Shown here: positions 34,801-47,420 of the stretch, in pieces
Layout of the letters: every line of letters begins with the position of its first letter
Position numbering within the stretch: the first letter of the stretch is position 1
NCBI GenBank assembly: GCA_947095585.1
Contig: OX352762.1
Location: 28,062,669-28,126,668, forward strand
DNA from: Nephrocerus scutellatus
Lineage: Eukaryota > Arthropoda > Insecta > Diptera > Pipunculidae
Reading direction: 5' to 3'
DNA length: 64,000 nt
Program-made: the position numbers and the translations under genes
Notes under the pieces: generated by a model
The model's input: the letters and a program-made list of their open reading frames with translations, nothing else
Told to the model about the DNA's origin: nothing
The model's database searches: none

Positions 34801-35857
34801 AAAATTTTGGGGTCCGTTTGTATGGCAGGTACCCCCTGACGCACAAACCCAAAAAATCTATTTAATTATCCGCATTGTTCTAAAAATCAGTTAAGCGAAA
34901 GAATTTTTTAAGTTCTTGAGTTATGCCATTTTTTGCACCAAATTTCATGAAACGGTTGAGAAAACATGTTTTTGTGGTACCTTAATTTTTTCTCTGAGTA
35001 ATTAATATTTTTAATGAGTACAAAATATTATTAATATGTACTTCGGTTTTTTTAACCAAAAGTATAAATAAAGCGGTCCACCGAATAGAAATAGAAATAA
35101 GTGAGAGAAGAAATCCAAACAATTATTCTGGAAGTTTTTTGAATTTTTCTAAAACTGGATAAGTTAGTTAATGGATAATGGATAGTTGGAAATCTGGCCG
35201 CTGCCGCATCCTATAACGCTTTAACTTTAAATCAACTCATTGCAATAGTCGTATCTACTACGAGAACGGAAAGACAGGCTTGAATTTTGATGCTAGAGAA
35301 GCCAGTATTTTTAAAAGCCACTCCTTTTTTGCAAATTAAACTGATGGTGGTGTTTTTTTTTATCGTACAAAACTTAAAGGATTCCCAAAATGTTGGTCGA
35401 ATCCGCCCCTACAGCGTTTTAAAATATTTTAGTGCGCTTACTTCGTAAAGCGGAGAGATGGATGAATTATGCGAACCTCAAAAGCTTCTGCAAAAATCTT
35501 TATATCTTGTTCTATTATTGTTCTAAATGAAAACATTTTAAAGGTCAAATGCATATAAAAATGCAAAAGAAAAAGAGGATAAGATTTAAGAGATTTTCCA
35601 GAATCGGTCTGATTATCTGCAATCATCAGTCGTGCCACGACCGCCTAAATAAATGAGAAAGCTATTAAGCTATGTAAGGCTAATTTGCGAATGGTTCAGC
35701 ATTAAATTTTTAGTTTTTTTTTCATTCTTGAACGATGTAAAAGGACATCTCATTTTATTGTCTCTAACAGCTTTTGAATGCGAATAAATGAGCGGTCAAT
35801 AGTTATTTACTACTTAAATAGAAAAACGGAGTTTCTCAGCTCGCCATATAAATATCT
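34801..35857. other. Stretch without recognisable gene
   Basis: AT-rich DNA up to the left target-site duplication of LINE-A copy 2. The last part may be the severed 3' end or flank of the Jockey element on the other side of that insertion. Confidence 0.4.
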
Positions 35858-35874
35858 GATTAAGATTTTTTAAG

Positions 35875-37670
35875 CGAATTAAAAATACTGCCTCGTCTTC
35901 AATTCCAACGCTTATTCACAATGACGTTCCAACTGTCAGCTCTATAGACAAGGCCAATCTGCTTGCTTCACATTTCGCAGCTAGCTCTACGCTGCCAGAT
36001 AGCGCGTTGTCGCCGCCTGTACTTGAAAGAGTTGAATCCTCTATGGGACAGATTTACTTTCGTACTCGTCAAGTGGCTAGAGTATTAAATGATCTCAACA
36101 TTCATAAATCTGCTGGGCCTGATGGCATTCCCGCTTTAGTTTTGAAGAGGTGTTCTTCAACGTTGGCATTGCCACTACGCAGACTTTTCCATTTTTCCTA
36201 TTCTTCTGGAATCGTCCCAAGGAATTGGAAAACAGCCTATATCCAGCCTGTTCCTAAAAAAGGCGAAACGTCATCTCTTTCCTCATACCGACCCATTGCG
36301 CTAACATCCATACTCTCCAAGGTTATGGAAACCCTGATCAATCGTAAGCTTATGCAATACCTTGAATCACGTGAAATCCTTAGTGACCAGCAGTACGGTT
36401 TTCATAGGCAGCGCTCTACAGGTGACCTGATGGCTTATCTCACTGAAAAGTGGAACCAGTCTATTCACAAATTTGGTGAAAGTAAAGTCGTTGCACTCGA
36501 TATTTCCAAGGCATTTGACAGAGTCTGGCATCAAGCTCTTTTGTCGAAAATGACTGCTTATGGAATTAACAACACCCTGCTCGATTGGACTATGAACTAC
36601 CTTTCTGACCGTTCAATCCAGGTCGTATTGGACGGATTCAAATCCAATGTCCACCGCATAAACGCCGGTGTTCCTCAAGGCTCTGTTTTATCTCCGACAC
36701 TCTTTCTGATTTTCATTAATGATCTCCTATCCACCACCTCTAATCCAATCCATTCCTTTGCTGACGACAGTACTCTTAGATTTTCATATAACTTCTCGCT
36801 TTCTGCGCGCCCCTCTTCGGCACAAGTGGAACTTGAACAACAACGTATGTTAAGCACGTTAAATTCTGACCTTGACAGCATAACAAGGTGGGGCCTACAT
36901 AATAGAGTTGAATTTAACGCTTCTAAAACCCAATGCTGTCTTCTGTCGTCCAAGCGTAATTTAAACCCCCAAACTTTAACCATGAATGGATCTTGCATCA
37001 AAGAAACTGAAAAACTCTCAATTCTCGGTATGTGTGTCAACAACAAGCTTCGTTGGAATGACCACATATTTGCCATCGCCAAAAATGCTGCGAGATGCTT
37101 AGGTTTCCTAAAACGGTGCAAGATGTACTTCACTCCTTCAGATCTGGCTACTATTTACAAGGCGTATATTCGCCCTAAACTTGAATACAACTGCATTGTC
37201 TGGGCAGGTGCTCCCAAGACCACATTGCATCTACTAGACAGAGTTCAGAACCGCGCGTTAAAACTTATTGGTGATGTACATATCGCGAAAACAATCGAAT
37301 CGCTTGAACATCGTAGGAATGTTTCCTGCCTGTCACTGTTTTATCGCTTTTTCCACAAGCGGTGTTCAAAAGAAATATCCAGATGCATCCCGCCTATTCT
37401 CCAACCTATCCGTAATACCCGTGCCTCAACTCGAGCTCATGGGTCCACCATTAAGCCTATCTTCGGACGTACTAACCAATTCAGAGATTCCTTCTTTAGC
37501 CGCACGATAGTTATGTGGAATGAATTGCCTAATTCTGTGTTCCCGCATATATATAATCTGCAGTCGTTTAAGACACGTGTGCATAGACATCTCATCCTTT
37601 CCTCTCCCTAATTTCCTAACGCCCACGTTGTGCTAAGCATTATAAGGGTGTGTAAAAAAAAAAAAAAAAA
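35875..37670 (+). mobile_element. LINE-A copy 2, CR1/Jockey-like, 5'-truncated
   Basis: Best copy of the family. The frame is open from the first base of the insertion (35875) to the stop at 37611, 578 codons, with no start because the 5' half is missing. RT motifs in order: KSAGPDGIPALVLKRC (about 36106-36153), SYRPIALTSILSKVME (about 36283-36330), motif A VVALDISKAFDRVW (about 36490-36530), motif B GVPQGSVLSPTLF (about 36669-36707), motif C SFADDSTL (about 36757-36780), then the thumb and a C-terminal DSFFSRTIVMWNELPNSVF segment. It ends in a 17-base A run (37654-37670). GATTAAGAT begins at 35858 and again at 37671, marking a target-site duplication. The open RT frame suggests fairly recent insertion. 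It lacks the endonuclease. Confidence 0.93.
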
Positions 37671-37935
37671 GATTAAGATATTTTTATTAAACATTAAAGT
37701 AATATACAAGTTTGATTTAAAACTAAACTTATAACTAATATTAATATGTGTCGGCTCAACAATAGGGGCCCGACGTATTTACATTGTCTTTTTTTTGGTA
37801 TTGTTTATTTTTAAACACTATTTTTTACTACTTAATCTACTACATGTTTATTTTTAAGGGAATTAAATTTTAAACAATAATTTTAAAATAAAATAAGAAT
37901 GAAAAATATTAAGCGGCGTATAAACAGCGTGAACT

Positions 37936-40330
37936 TCAGCCTCTGTAATATTGGTTGCCCGCCTTCTCGTAGAAGGAGACGTCTTGATTGTTAAAGATGT
38001 CATCGAATCTAGCATCAGTGAATCCTCTTATGTGTATGTACCGGTGACTTGGCTCGATTTCCTCGATTCGCAGTCCTTGAATCTCAGGACTTGGATGTGT
38101 TTCCAATGCGTCGACGAATTTCCTCGCCATTCGGAACAAGTGGTCACTTATTGGCAGCAGACCTGCTGCTTCGTATAGTTTTGTAGTCGACACAAACTTA
38201 TAGCTGTTTGTCACCCTCCAGAGTCCTGTACAGATCCTTAGTACCTTCCTCCACTCTTTGGGCAGCTATCTCCGTGAAGATGCTATATAGGACTGGTCCA
38301 AGTCTGGAACCTTGAGGAACTCCGGCTTTGATCCTTTTCCTTTTCGATGGGCGGTCGTACACATGTACAAAGAAGACCCTGTTAAAAAGAAAATTTTTAA
38401 TTATTTTTACAATATAATTGGGGAAACCAAAACTAATAAGCTTGTACAGTAGCCCGTTTATCCAGACACTATCGAAAGCTTTTTCGATGTCTAGCAAACA
38501 GGCCACTGTACTATTTTTTGACGTTCAGTCCTTTAGTGACGTCACTGTGAAGCTTCAGCAGAGGGTGCAGCGTAGAGTGCTTCTCTCGGAAACCGTACTG
38601 AAAGGAAGGAATAAGATTTCTTTCCGTACAAAACGTATTGATCTTTTTACGGATCAATGATTCCAATACTTTACTGATACAACACAGTAGAGCTATTGGA
38701 CGGTAACCAGTTACGCTGGAGCGGTCAGTTTTCTTCCAGTTGTCCGGAAAGTAGCCATTGTTTAGGCAATTGTTGAAAATGATGGTTAACATCAAAATTG
38801 CCATACCCGGTAACTTTTTAAGCAAAAAGTTAGAAATCCCATCTGTGCCTGATGATTTTTTTGAGTTTCCACTCATAATCAAATCATTGACAACAGCTGT
38901 TCCGGTAAACATATCGACGTCTACGGGTGCGTTGGCGGGATTTTCTTCAATGAACTGCATTATAGTATTTCCTGGAGAAGTGGTGTCTTCCACAAGACTT
39001 TCAACCTCTTCCAAGAAATCTGGAAGATGCGTTCGTGATCGGTCCGAAAAGCTCCTTTCAAAATGGCAGGCAAAGGCTTCCGCTTTTTCAGCAGCGCTGG
39101 ATACTGTTCGATCTTCAATGGTGATAATCTCTGGAATGGAAATACGCTTCCCAACCAGAGAGTTCAGCTTCCTAAAAGCATCAGGGCCTGGTTTGATGTC
39201 CTGGAGCCGTTTGGTCAGTTCATCTTCCTGAAACCTCCGCACAGCTTGACGACACATGTTAACTGTACAACGCAGTTCCGAAAGTACAGACAGGTATTCG
39301 TCGTTGACTGTGTTAAGTGTCCTATTGAAGATTCTCTGAAGGCGTTTCCTAAGCCGTTGCTTGTGAGCATATATGGCCTGTATATGCTCAGGCAAGTGTT
39401 GGAAGCGATCCCTGCTAGTGCGAATTGTTTTCTGCCGATTAATGGCTGAATTCACTGTAATCTCAAAATTTCTGATAGCATCATCAATTTCTGTATTCTC
39501 CAGATTTCTGCAAGCCGCTGGAATAGAAAGTTCAGCTTCAACTTCTGATCTAAACCGGTTCCAGTTTATTTTCTTAAAGTTAATGTGAAGTTCAGGTGTT
39601 GGGGTGACTTGCACAATTCGCTGGTTCAGCCTCACTCGAAGCTCTATGGCCATATGATCCGAGTCGCTATCATGCGCCAAGCAGGAATAATTTCTTAATT
39701 CTGGGAGAATATTTAAGAAATTTGTGGTTGCAAGAAAGAAATCCAGAGTTGACGGTGTCCGAGGGTACGTCTTCCGGGGCTGTGAAACTATAGCCATCGT
39801 GTGCTGATGCGGATTTGAGTCCATCCAGTCTGTAATGGCCCTTCCCTTGTGATTGCACACTTCGTCCTGCCATCGAGTATGTCTAGCATTAAAATCATCT
39901 CCAACAACACAGTATGTGTGTCTAGAGGAGGTGTTGCAGACGGTTTGCAAATCCCGTTGGATATCTTCCCTCGTTGCGTTACAGTGATTGTACACCGATA
40001 TCACCAGCAAGGTCTCCACTTCGTTGACTTTAATGCTGACAGCTGTTGCTTCCATGCTACGTAGACCACTGATTTGGACCTTTTCGCCTGCCATAGTGTT
40101 CCTGATAAGGACCGCCGTCCCAGAGCGTCCACTGCCTTTGTCGACCCTGTGGATATTGTATCCGTCTGGACTGAACGGATTTCTCCCAGTGAGATTTGTT
40201 GCCTGTAAAAGAAGAATGTCAGGTTTATTAGTTTTAATAAATAATGTTAGTGTGATACGCCTAGCTAACGAATAAATGGAATTCACATTATATGAGAATA
40301 TACTTATCCTGCTTATTTTGAACTTAATTC
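37936..40330 (-). pseudogene. Jockey ORF2: endonuclease and reverse transcriptase, broken
   Basis: The frame opens just upstream of 40286 without an ATG (YNVNSIYSLARR is the usual endonuclease start) and would overlap the end of ORF1. The endonuclease has GDDFNARH and the SDH catalytic pair in DSDSDHMAIEL, but the expected catalytic Glu segment reads LLLQATNLTG, with Ala where Glu is normal. RT follows: SSGTDGISNFLLKKLP, a shortened WKKTDRSSVTGYRPIALL, a frameshift at an A run near 38516-38521, motif A LDIEKAFDSVW, and motif B AGVPQGSRLGPVLYSIF. The sequence then jumps to the C-terminal domain (KLYEAAGLLPISDHLFRMAR), so the segment with the active-site FADD is deleted. Not functional. Confidence 0.9.
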
Positions 40331-41790
40331 ACAAATAATTCGACCCAAAACGGTTGTTTTGGATCTGTCATCAAGACTGCCATAATTAGCAGGCACGACT
40401 TCTATTGCCTTCTGTAAAATTGTGAAGAGGTCAGCTCCAAATAGCCTTTCCGTATCGTCGAAGATGTTGGCTTTTCCGGTAGATGGTACAGGTTTAACGG
40501 CTGGCTTTTTTATTGGTTTGCTGTTTGATGCTGCATGGCTGCTTGTTAGAGGCTTGCTGATCGTTGCTGGCTTGTTGGAAGTCCCCATAGCAGCTATACT
40601 AGCAAAACTTACTCCATTTACTATGGCTTTTGAAGCAGACATCTGGGCGAATTTAAGTTGTTCCTTCTTCTTTTGTGCGGTTTTAAGCTTTTCAGCCATC
40701 TTTTCCTTATATTTTGGACATCCTTTATAGTTTGCAGGATGTCCATTTTCTGGCAGTTTGTGCAGAAAACGTTGTCGTCTTTTATATTGTCTGCATTTCT
40801 TGGGCATTGACCAGGCAAGTGCTCGTCTTTGCACTTGACGCATCTGTATTTCATGCCGCAATTACTTGCGACATGTCCAAATTTTTGGCACTTTCTGCAT
40901 TGAGTAATGCCCGCCGATTTTAGTTTTTCCCAATGCACCAACTGGTTCAAAAGGAGGGTTTTTGAGCAAACTGCCGCTTTATCGCAGTTCTTCTCTAGCT
41001 CGACAATGAAATGATTAAATTTCTTGTCAGTCCTTTGAGATTTGAATGGTTTCACCACTAGTACAGGGACACCCTCTATCGTAAACGCTTCCTTGACGTC
41101 TTCAGCATCAAAGGAGTGGTGAATACCTTTTAGGACCAACATTTCTTTCCTGTCCTCCTTTGCAGTATAAGTGTTTAATTCAGTCTTTCCCGATTGTAGG
41201 AAAGACCGAATTAGCTGATGGCCATCTCTGTTCATGGCCGTAACGACTGATTTGTTGCTGTTGATGTTGCGAATTCTGCAACTAATGTTGGCGCTCTTCG
41301 TGAACTTTGATAGTTCAGCGACGTTTAGTCTGAAGCAGACTATAGGCGGCATGGCAAAAGGTTTTGCTGTTGGTCCCGTAGTTTGGGATTTTTGGCGTGG
41401 TGGTGCCTTCTTATTTGAGACCTTTTGGGACTCTTTTGGTATAGCTGTTTTATCAACAGCAGCCACTGCAGGAGAAGATGATGTTGGTGGCGATGATGGT
41501 CTGGAATTTCCAGACAACCTCCTTTTTTTTGCCTTTGCGGGCATGGTTTCGGTAGAAGACCAAGCTTTGCGACTGTCTTCGTCGCTGGAGTTATCCATCA
41601 TTGCATACGCTCATCCTCTGCTCTTCAGAAGTAGCTGATTCCTCGCAAAGCTGGTTGACTTCATCCAGCCTTTCGTACAATGACGAGAGGAAATCCACAC
41701 CATGGTTGGTGATTTGTTCCTTAATTAAGGATAACCCTCGTTGACTTTTTCCTTCCTTTTCTGTTTTTTACCCATTTTTTAGGGCTGGAA
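40313..41790 (-). pseudogene. Jockey ORF1: gag-like RNA-binding protein, frameshifted
   Basis: Gag-like protein that would coat the element's RNA. A Ser/Pro-rich N-terminal part is followed by a middle domain and zinc knuckles: CRKCQKFGHVASNC (CX2CX4HX4C), CVKCKDEHLPGQC (CX2CX3HX4C), and a third split between frames (CTNCQ in one, NGHPANYKGC in the next) by a frameshift in a short A run near 40745. The first ATG appears near 41777 (MGKKQKRKEKVNEGYP, then a stop), and the next part lies in other frames until the long frame from 41601. The Lys-rich tail ends at 40313. At least three frame breaks make it dead. Confidence 0.88.
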
Positions 41791-42060
41791 AATGAAAAAA
41801 CTTGATCTGAAATTAAATGTGTATTAATTTTAAATATGTGCCTGAAATTAAAAAGTAATTAGTGAAGCTAAATATTTTCAAAAGTCGCAGGTAGCGAAAT
41901 GCTCGCTTTTTGGTGAGATGGTTTTTTTTCCGTTGCCGGTAGCAGGTAGCTGAGCGATCTGGTGCGGGATCTTTAAAGATGTGCTCGTGTTGAGCGCTCG
42001 ATGCTGACTGAGGATATAAATAGCTGTAATTCAGTCTAAAGACATCATTAAAATCTTTTA

Positions 42061-43978
42061 CCAGAAAACACCGTTTTTTATATTTTTCTTCCTAAAACTG
42101 CCCCTATGAATAAAAGAAAAAACTCAAAATTACGACTTCGCATATCGAGCGCTAAACGATTGTTTTCAAACAAATTCCATCAAATTCTGACTGGTATAAG
42201 TCGAGATATACGAGTGGGCACACAGACAAACAAACACACGCACGCTGAAAAATAATGTGCTCTGATTATTATCTTCGCCATTTGGCCTGGCAAGTAATAT
42301 TAGAGGCACACCTGTAATACCAATACCACAGAAAAGGTTATCTAAAGAATGTAAGAACGTATTTCCGCATATTTCAAGTTTTCTCATATCCATCAGAACT
42401 GATTTTGAACGAACGAACGAAGACCTGAACAAGGAGAGCGCCAACCTGAAGATGGAGCCAAAGGAGGAAAATGTAGGTATGTTCAATGTGAGTTCAAAAC
42501 AATTGTCTGTGGTAAGCACCGGTTAACGGTTAACTAATCTGCAACACTTTTATCCTAATAAAGAAATAAAATATAAAAAATTATCAGCTGTTGATCAAAC
42601 TCATGTCACAATACAAAAAAAGGCAGTATTCAACAAATTTGAATTGGAAAATATTTTCCATAATATGTAATATGGAAAACACTCTCTTCTATAGGGGTTC
42701 TTAAAATTACGTTGTGTCATTTTTATTATTATAGAATAAATCCAAACTTGTACAACCCAAGTGACATTGAGTAGCTGGGAGTTGTTGGAAGAAGCTAAAT
42801 AATAAAAACCATAACACAAGTTACAACAAAGTATTCCTTGACACACAAAAAAAAATCAACCGAAGTCGATTCAACGATTTCCACAAGGAGTGAGTTATAT
42901 TTAATAAGGGTTTACTCATTGAATGCTCATTTGCACTGGATGCATGCACCAGTTTTCCAGTAGCAGTTGCATTGTTTCGTTGTTGGTATCGGGATGAAAG
43001 TGCAGCAAAATAAAAAAGAAAGGGTGTAAAGGGTGTTTTTTAATTGCAGCCCACCTGGGCTTTGCACGCTATATGGCATTCTTGTTGCGCAATCACTAAC
43101 ACGCACGGTTAGCTTCAAGTTAGATCACACTCACACAACACAAATTATTGCTCCTGCAGCTTAGGGTGCAAAACACAACGCCGAAGGTGATTTCAAGCTG
43201 TGCTTATGTGCCCTCCTCTGATCGCACGTTTGCCTTTACCATGATCACACCGTTTCTTGTTTCTCGTTAACACGTTTCCATGCACTTCAGAACAAATTAT
43301 CAACAAAACGAAGGACAGAAGTGCACCTCAGTGTTGTAGTTGTTGATGTCGTCGCGCAGTGGTATGACAAACAGACATGCACAGGCATACACCAAGCCCG
43401 CAGAAGCAAAAGTCGCCATAAATCACCGATTTCCAATAATTAACTTTTTGGTAACTTATTTTGGTTGGAGGAGGGACAAGGGGTATGGGGCCTTTAGTAG
43501 CGGCGTTGGTCGATCTTGCTACAGAGTTAAATTAAATTGACCTCAGCGGATCGCATCATTTCGCAAAACAAATATCACCTTTGCTAATATGGCAATCGGG
43601 ACTTGGGGCGTGTTTTTATCTCTCTTCTCTTCTCTTCTCTTCTGCTTTTTCGACCTCATCTTTAGGGCTTAGGCCACATACGAAAATACCCAATACGGTC
43701 AAATGCGGCAAAAACAATCGATCAGACAGACACGAAACGTCGCGTCGTTAAAGATTTCCGTGAAACCTCGACCCGGAGAGTAAGATAGTGTTGTTGTCTT
43801 CTCTTCTGTCGATTAAAGAAAAAAATGTGGCGAAAAAACATCAACAAAAATCGACTCCGCGGTATATCGACCTTCCATCCTTGATCGCGTGTGAGCTCAA
43901 ATGAGGAATGCTCCAAAAAATTGGACTAAATCAAGAACTGAGTGGATTTTCGCTTCGATTGCTATCCGCCCACTACAG
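42061..43978. other. Stretch without recognisable gene
   Basis: No gene recognised. A GAAC tetramer repeat lies near 42410-42421, and a CTCTT run near 43621-43645. Confidence 0.45.
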
Positions 43979-44135
43979 GCGGCACCATTGGATCGACAGA
44001 AGAAGATTCCCCCATTCCAAAAAGAGCAAATTCCCGATCTGATTGCCACTGCGCGTTATGCAATGCACTTCGCTCGCCATTCAGCCGCCATTGAGGGCAT
44101 AAATTTTAATCCCCAGTTGGCTCAAGTCGGTACAT
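43979..44135 (+). other. Possible short coding exon, unrecognised
   Basis: A pyrimidine-rich run and CAG (43940-43978) look like a splice acceptor. After it, two frames are open for at least 35 codons; one reads IPDLIATARYAMHFARHSAA with balanced codon use. A donor is weak (GTCGGT at 44134 or GTACAT at 44138). I do not recognise either reading. Confidence 0.22.
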
Positions 44136-44138
44136 ATT

Positions 44139-45079
44139 TTATTTTTGTTTATAATTAAGTTTTTTTCTGTTAAGCAGAAACACTGGCATTGGCAATAGTG
44201 TTTTTGGTCACGAAAATTTCTCTAAACCGCCCTGGTCTGGCGGTGGCTGAGTTACCGGTTAGCAGGTCAATCCAACTAAATAACTGGTTGCAAAGTGTTG
44301 GGACTAACGCGCTTGCCAAATCCACATAACTAATTTAATTATGATACTAAGGTCCAAAACTGAGATACGCTGAGCATGCGCACTGCACTGGTATGGTCTG
44401 GTCTGGTATGGTCGCGCGGGAAATGACGAATCAATACGATCGACGAGGCGTGTGGGTTGGTGGATTTTAGTCTCAGTCTGCTAAACTTTAGGAATTTATT
44501 GAATTTATTTAAGAGACAGACACACCATTCGCCAATGCCTTGACTTTGGTTCTATTTTTTAGTTTTGTTTTTCTTCGGTAATTTTGATTGCTTAAATAAG
44601 TTTAACTTATAATGAATTTTTGGATGGGCAGGCATGCAAACCTTGAAAATTATGAAACGTAATACCAACTTTAATTTCATTTGTCTATCCTGACGGTTTT
44701 TGCTCTATGAAATTGTTCACCTGTTTCAAATCCAACAGAAGTTATATTCTTGGACCAAGCTAAGAACCGCTTTATATTCACAAACTTTTTATAGTTGACG
44801 GGGCCCAAAATTCTTCAGAATTTGGTACCAATTACAAGTCGTACCAATTACAGTTCATATTAATAATAAAAATCAAAATCAATTAAATAAAAATTAAAGC
44901 ATAGACAGTAACAATGATTACTTCTATGTAGCGGCCGCGGCAAGAAGCCAGAATAAGGAGAACTGGTCATCCACAACTGGCTAGTGGTCAAAACTCGCCA
45001 TATATATCATTATCGAGCAGTGTAAAAGGAGGCAACATCAGTGAAAAACTAACCGTTTCGCTTTTTTTAATTCTCTACA
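44139..45079. other. Stretch without recognisable gene
   Basis: AT-rich DNA. A TGGTATGGTCTGG-type short repeat lies near 44390-44411. The last 140 bases could be upstream remains of the RTE-like LINE, but no domain is readable. Confidence 0.4.
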
Positions 45080-47420
45080 TTACACATGTACAACAACCAG
45101 ATTGATCATATCGCTATAAGCAGCAAGTGGCGATCATCTTTGCTGGACGTTAGAACCCGAAGAGCAGCCGATGTCTACAGCGACCACCACCTTGTGGTTG
45201 GCAGTGTGCGGTTGAAGCTTGCGGTCCACTCAGCTACACGAAGTCAAATAACGAGAAAGCCAGCTGTAGCAGCACTGAAAGACCCAGATGTGAAACTGCA
45301 ATATGTATCCCGCGTACAACAGTCTCTCTCTGAGATACAGCCCCAAGCCCTAGAGTCTAAATGGGAGAACACAGTAAATGCGTATACGGAAGCAGCCTCA
45401 TCCGTTTTAGGTTATCCCGACAAAACTAGAAAAGATTGGATGTCAGATTGCACATGGAACACCATTCGAGAACGCCAATCCATCAAAGCAGAGTTAACCG
45501 CGGCCTCGGGTGCCGAGCGAAGCGCATTAGTGCGGAAGTATAGGGATCTGGACCGGCAAGTTGGCCGTTCAGCTAGGAACGACAAACGAGCATGGCTAAG
45601 CGACATCTCAACATAAGCACATCAAGCCGCTGATAGCAGACAATACAGCACAGTCTACCAACTCGCTCGTAAGCTCGCCAACAAGAAACACCACATCAAC
45701 TACCCTGTTAAGGCAATAGACGGCTCTTTGATCCTTATGGAGGAACAACAATTAACCCGCTGGACAGAACATTTTAAGAATGTTTTGAATTGTTCTTCGC
45801 CAGGCACGTCCATCAACCCACATATGCACCCTAATAGGCTACTTAACATCAGCGTCGCTACTCCTTCGTTGGATGAGATAAGGACAACAATTCGTTCACT
45901 GCAATCAGGTAAATCAGCAGGCAATGACAACATCTATGCAGAACTCTTTCAAGCCGACGTCGAGTTAACTACGCGAACATTGCATGCGATATTTCAAGGT
46001 ATCTGGGAATCTGAAACCATTCCATCGTCGTTAAAAGAAGGCTTAATAGTCAAACTCCACAAGAAAGTTGATTGGAGCAATTGCGAAAACTGGAGAGGAA
46101 TTACCCTGCTAAACACCATAAACAAAGTGATCTCCTCTATAATAGCTAGGCGCTTACGGAATGCTTTAGAGCCTATTTTGATAAATGGACAAGCAGGATT
46201 TCGCCCAAACCGTTCTTGTACTGATCAAATTAACACCCTGCGTATAATCATTGAACAGTCAGTTGAGTATCGCTTTCCTCTGTACATATATGGTTTTTGT
46301 AGATTTTAAACGCGCTTTTGAAAGCGTGGGCCGAACATGATGTGGCAGATTTTGTCTAGCTCATAACTCATAAACATCATTAAGTAGCTGTAGCCGTGAC
46401 TCAACATGCCGCGTCATTCATAACGGTCATTTTGGTTCACTTTCACCTTTCAACATTTACTCAGGAGTCAAGCAAGGTTGCACCCTCTCACCATTGCTTT
46501 TCACAATTGCCAACGACTGTGTGATGAAAATAGTAACCCGTACTCCATCGGGTTTGCCATGGAATGTTTTCCACCGCCTAGAAGACCTGGACTATGCCGA
46601 TGATATCTGTCTCCTATAACAATCGCTAGGTGACATGGAGCGAAAATTAAACTCAATAGAACTCCACGCTAACAAAGTGGGTTTAAAAAGTAATGTCTCA
46701 AAAACAAAACTACTTCGCGTTAACTCTAGTGGAACATGTGATCTCTCGATTGACGGACATCAGATAGAGGAAGTCGATAAGTTTTGTTATTTGGGCAGCT
46801 GGGTATCAAAAAATGGTGTTGCTGACTCGGATGTGTGCTCTCGTGTAAACAAGGCGCGACACTCCTCTAGTATGCTAAATAATATCTGGCACTCCTCGCA
46901 AATCTCCCGGAATCTGAAGCTAACGATCTTCTATGTTCTAACGTTCTCTCAGTACTCTTGTATGGCTGCGAAATGTGGAAAGTCACAGAGTCAATTGCGA
47001 CGCACCTCCAAGTCTTCGTCAACAAGTGCTTAGGGGTGATACTGAGAATAAGATCGCCGGACATTATCACCAATCACGACTTGTGGAGAGTAACGCAGCT
47101 GGAAGCAATTGCAATCACCATCAGACGACGAAAATGGAGCTGGATTCGCCACACATTGAGAAAGCCAGCGGACAATATTACGAAACTAGCGCTCGGCTGG
47201 AATCCACACGGAGGCCGCCGAGTTGGCCGTCCTAGCAAGACATGAAAAAGAACAATAGAAGAGGAAGCAAGATCTCAGGGGACCGAGTGGCATCTCTTGA
47301 AACCTCATCGAGTTCGTTGTCGGGCGTTTGTAGAATATATGCTTGCCCGCATAGTAAAGGAAAGAGAGAAGAGAAGTTTACTTATGAACAAATATCTGAA
47401 TGTTATGGTGATTACGAAAT
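45080..47420 (+). pseudogene. RTE-like LINE, 5'-truncated, frameshifted
   Basis: Endonuclease-RT polyprotein remnant. 45086-45616 holds the endonuclease end (NQIDHIAISSKWRSSLLDVR, then SDHHLVVG with the catalytic Asp-His) and a linker. 45728-46309 holds early RT (KSAGNDNIYAELF, ENWRGITLLNTINKVISSI, NGQAGFRPNRSCTDQINTL). After a frameshift come motif A VDFKRAFESV (about 46295-46325), motif B YSGVKQGCTLSP (about 46457-46492), and motif C LDYADDICLL (about 46589-46617). 46635-47245 holds the thumb and C-terminal part with WSWIRHTLRKPADNI and RRVGRPSKT; the last piece ends near 47400. At least four frame breaks or stops are visible. No target-site duplication found. Confidence 0.88.

Larger units (their letters stand above)
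37671..42060 (-). mobile_element. Jockey-type LINE, nearly full span but damaged
   Basis: Two-ORF non-LTR retrotransposon read leftward: 5' leader (about 42060-41780), gag-like ORF1, endonuclease-RT ORF2, then a 3' untranslated region (37935-37671) with AATAAA about 20 bases from the edge. The 3' edge abuts LINE-A copy 2, which seems to have inserted at or just inside it. I place the 5' end near 42010-42060 because the GC-rich leader begins there; the exact base is not certain. Confidence 0.85.

Noticed and set aside
38758..39588. Plus-strand proteins opposite the Jockey ORF2
   Set aside because: They are antisense readings of the endonuclease-RT frame.
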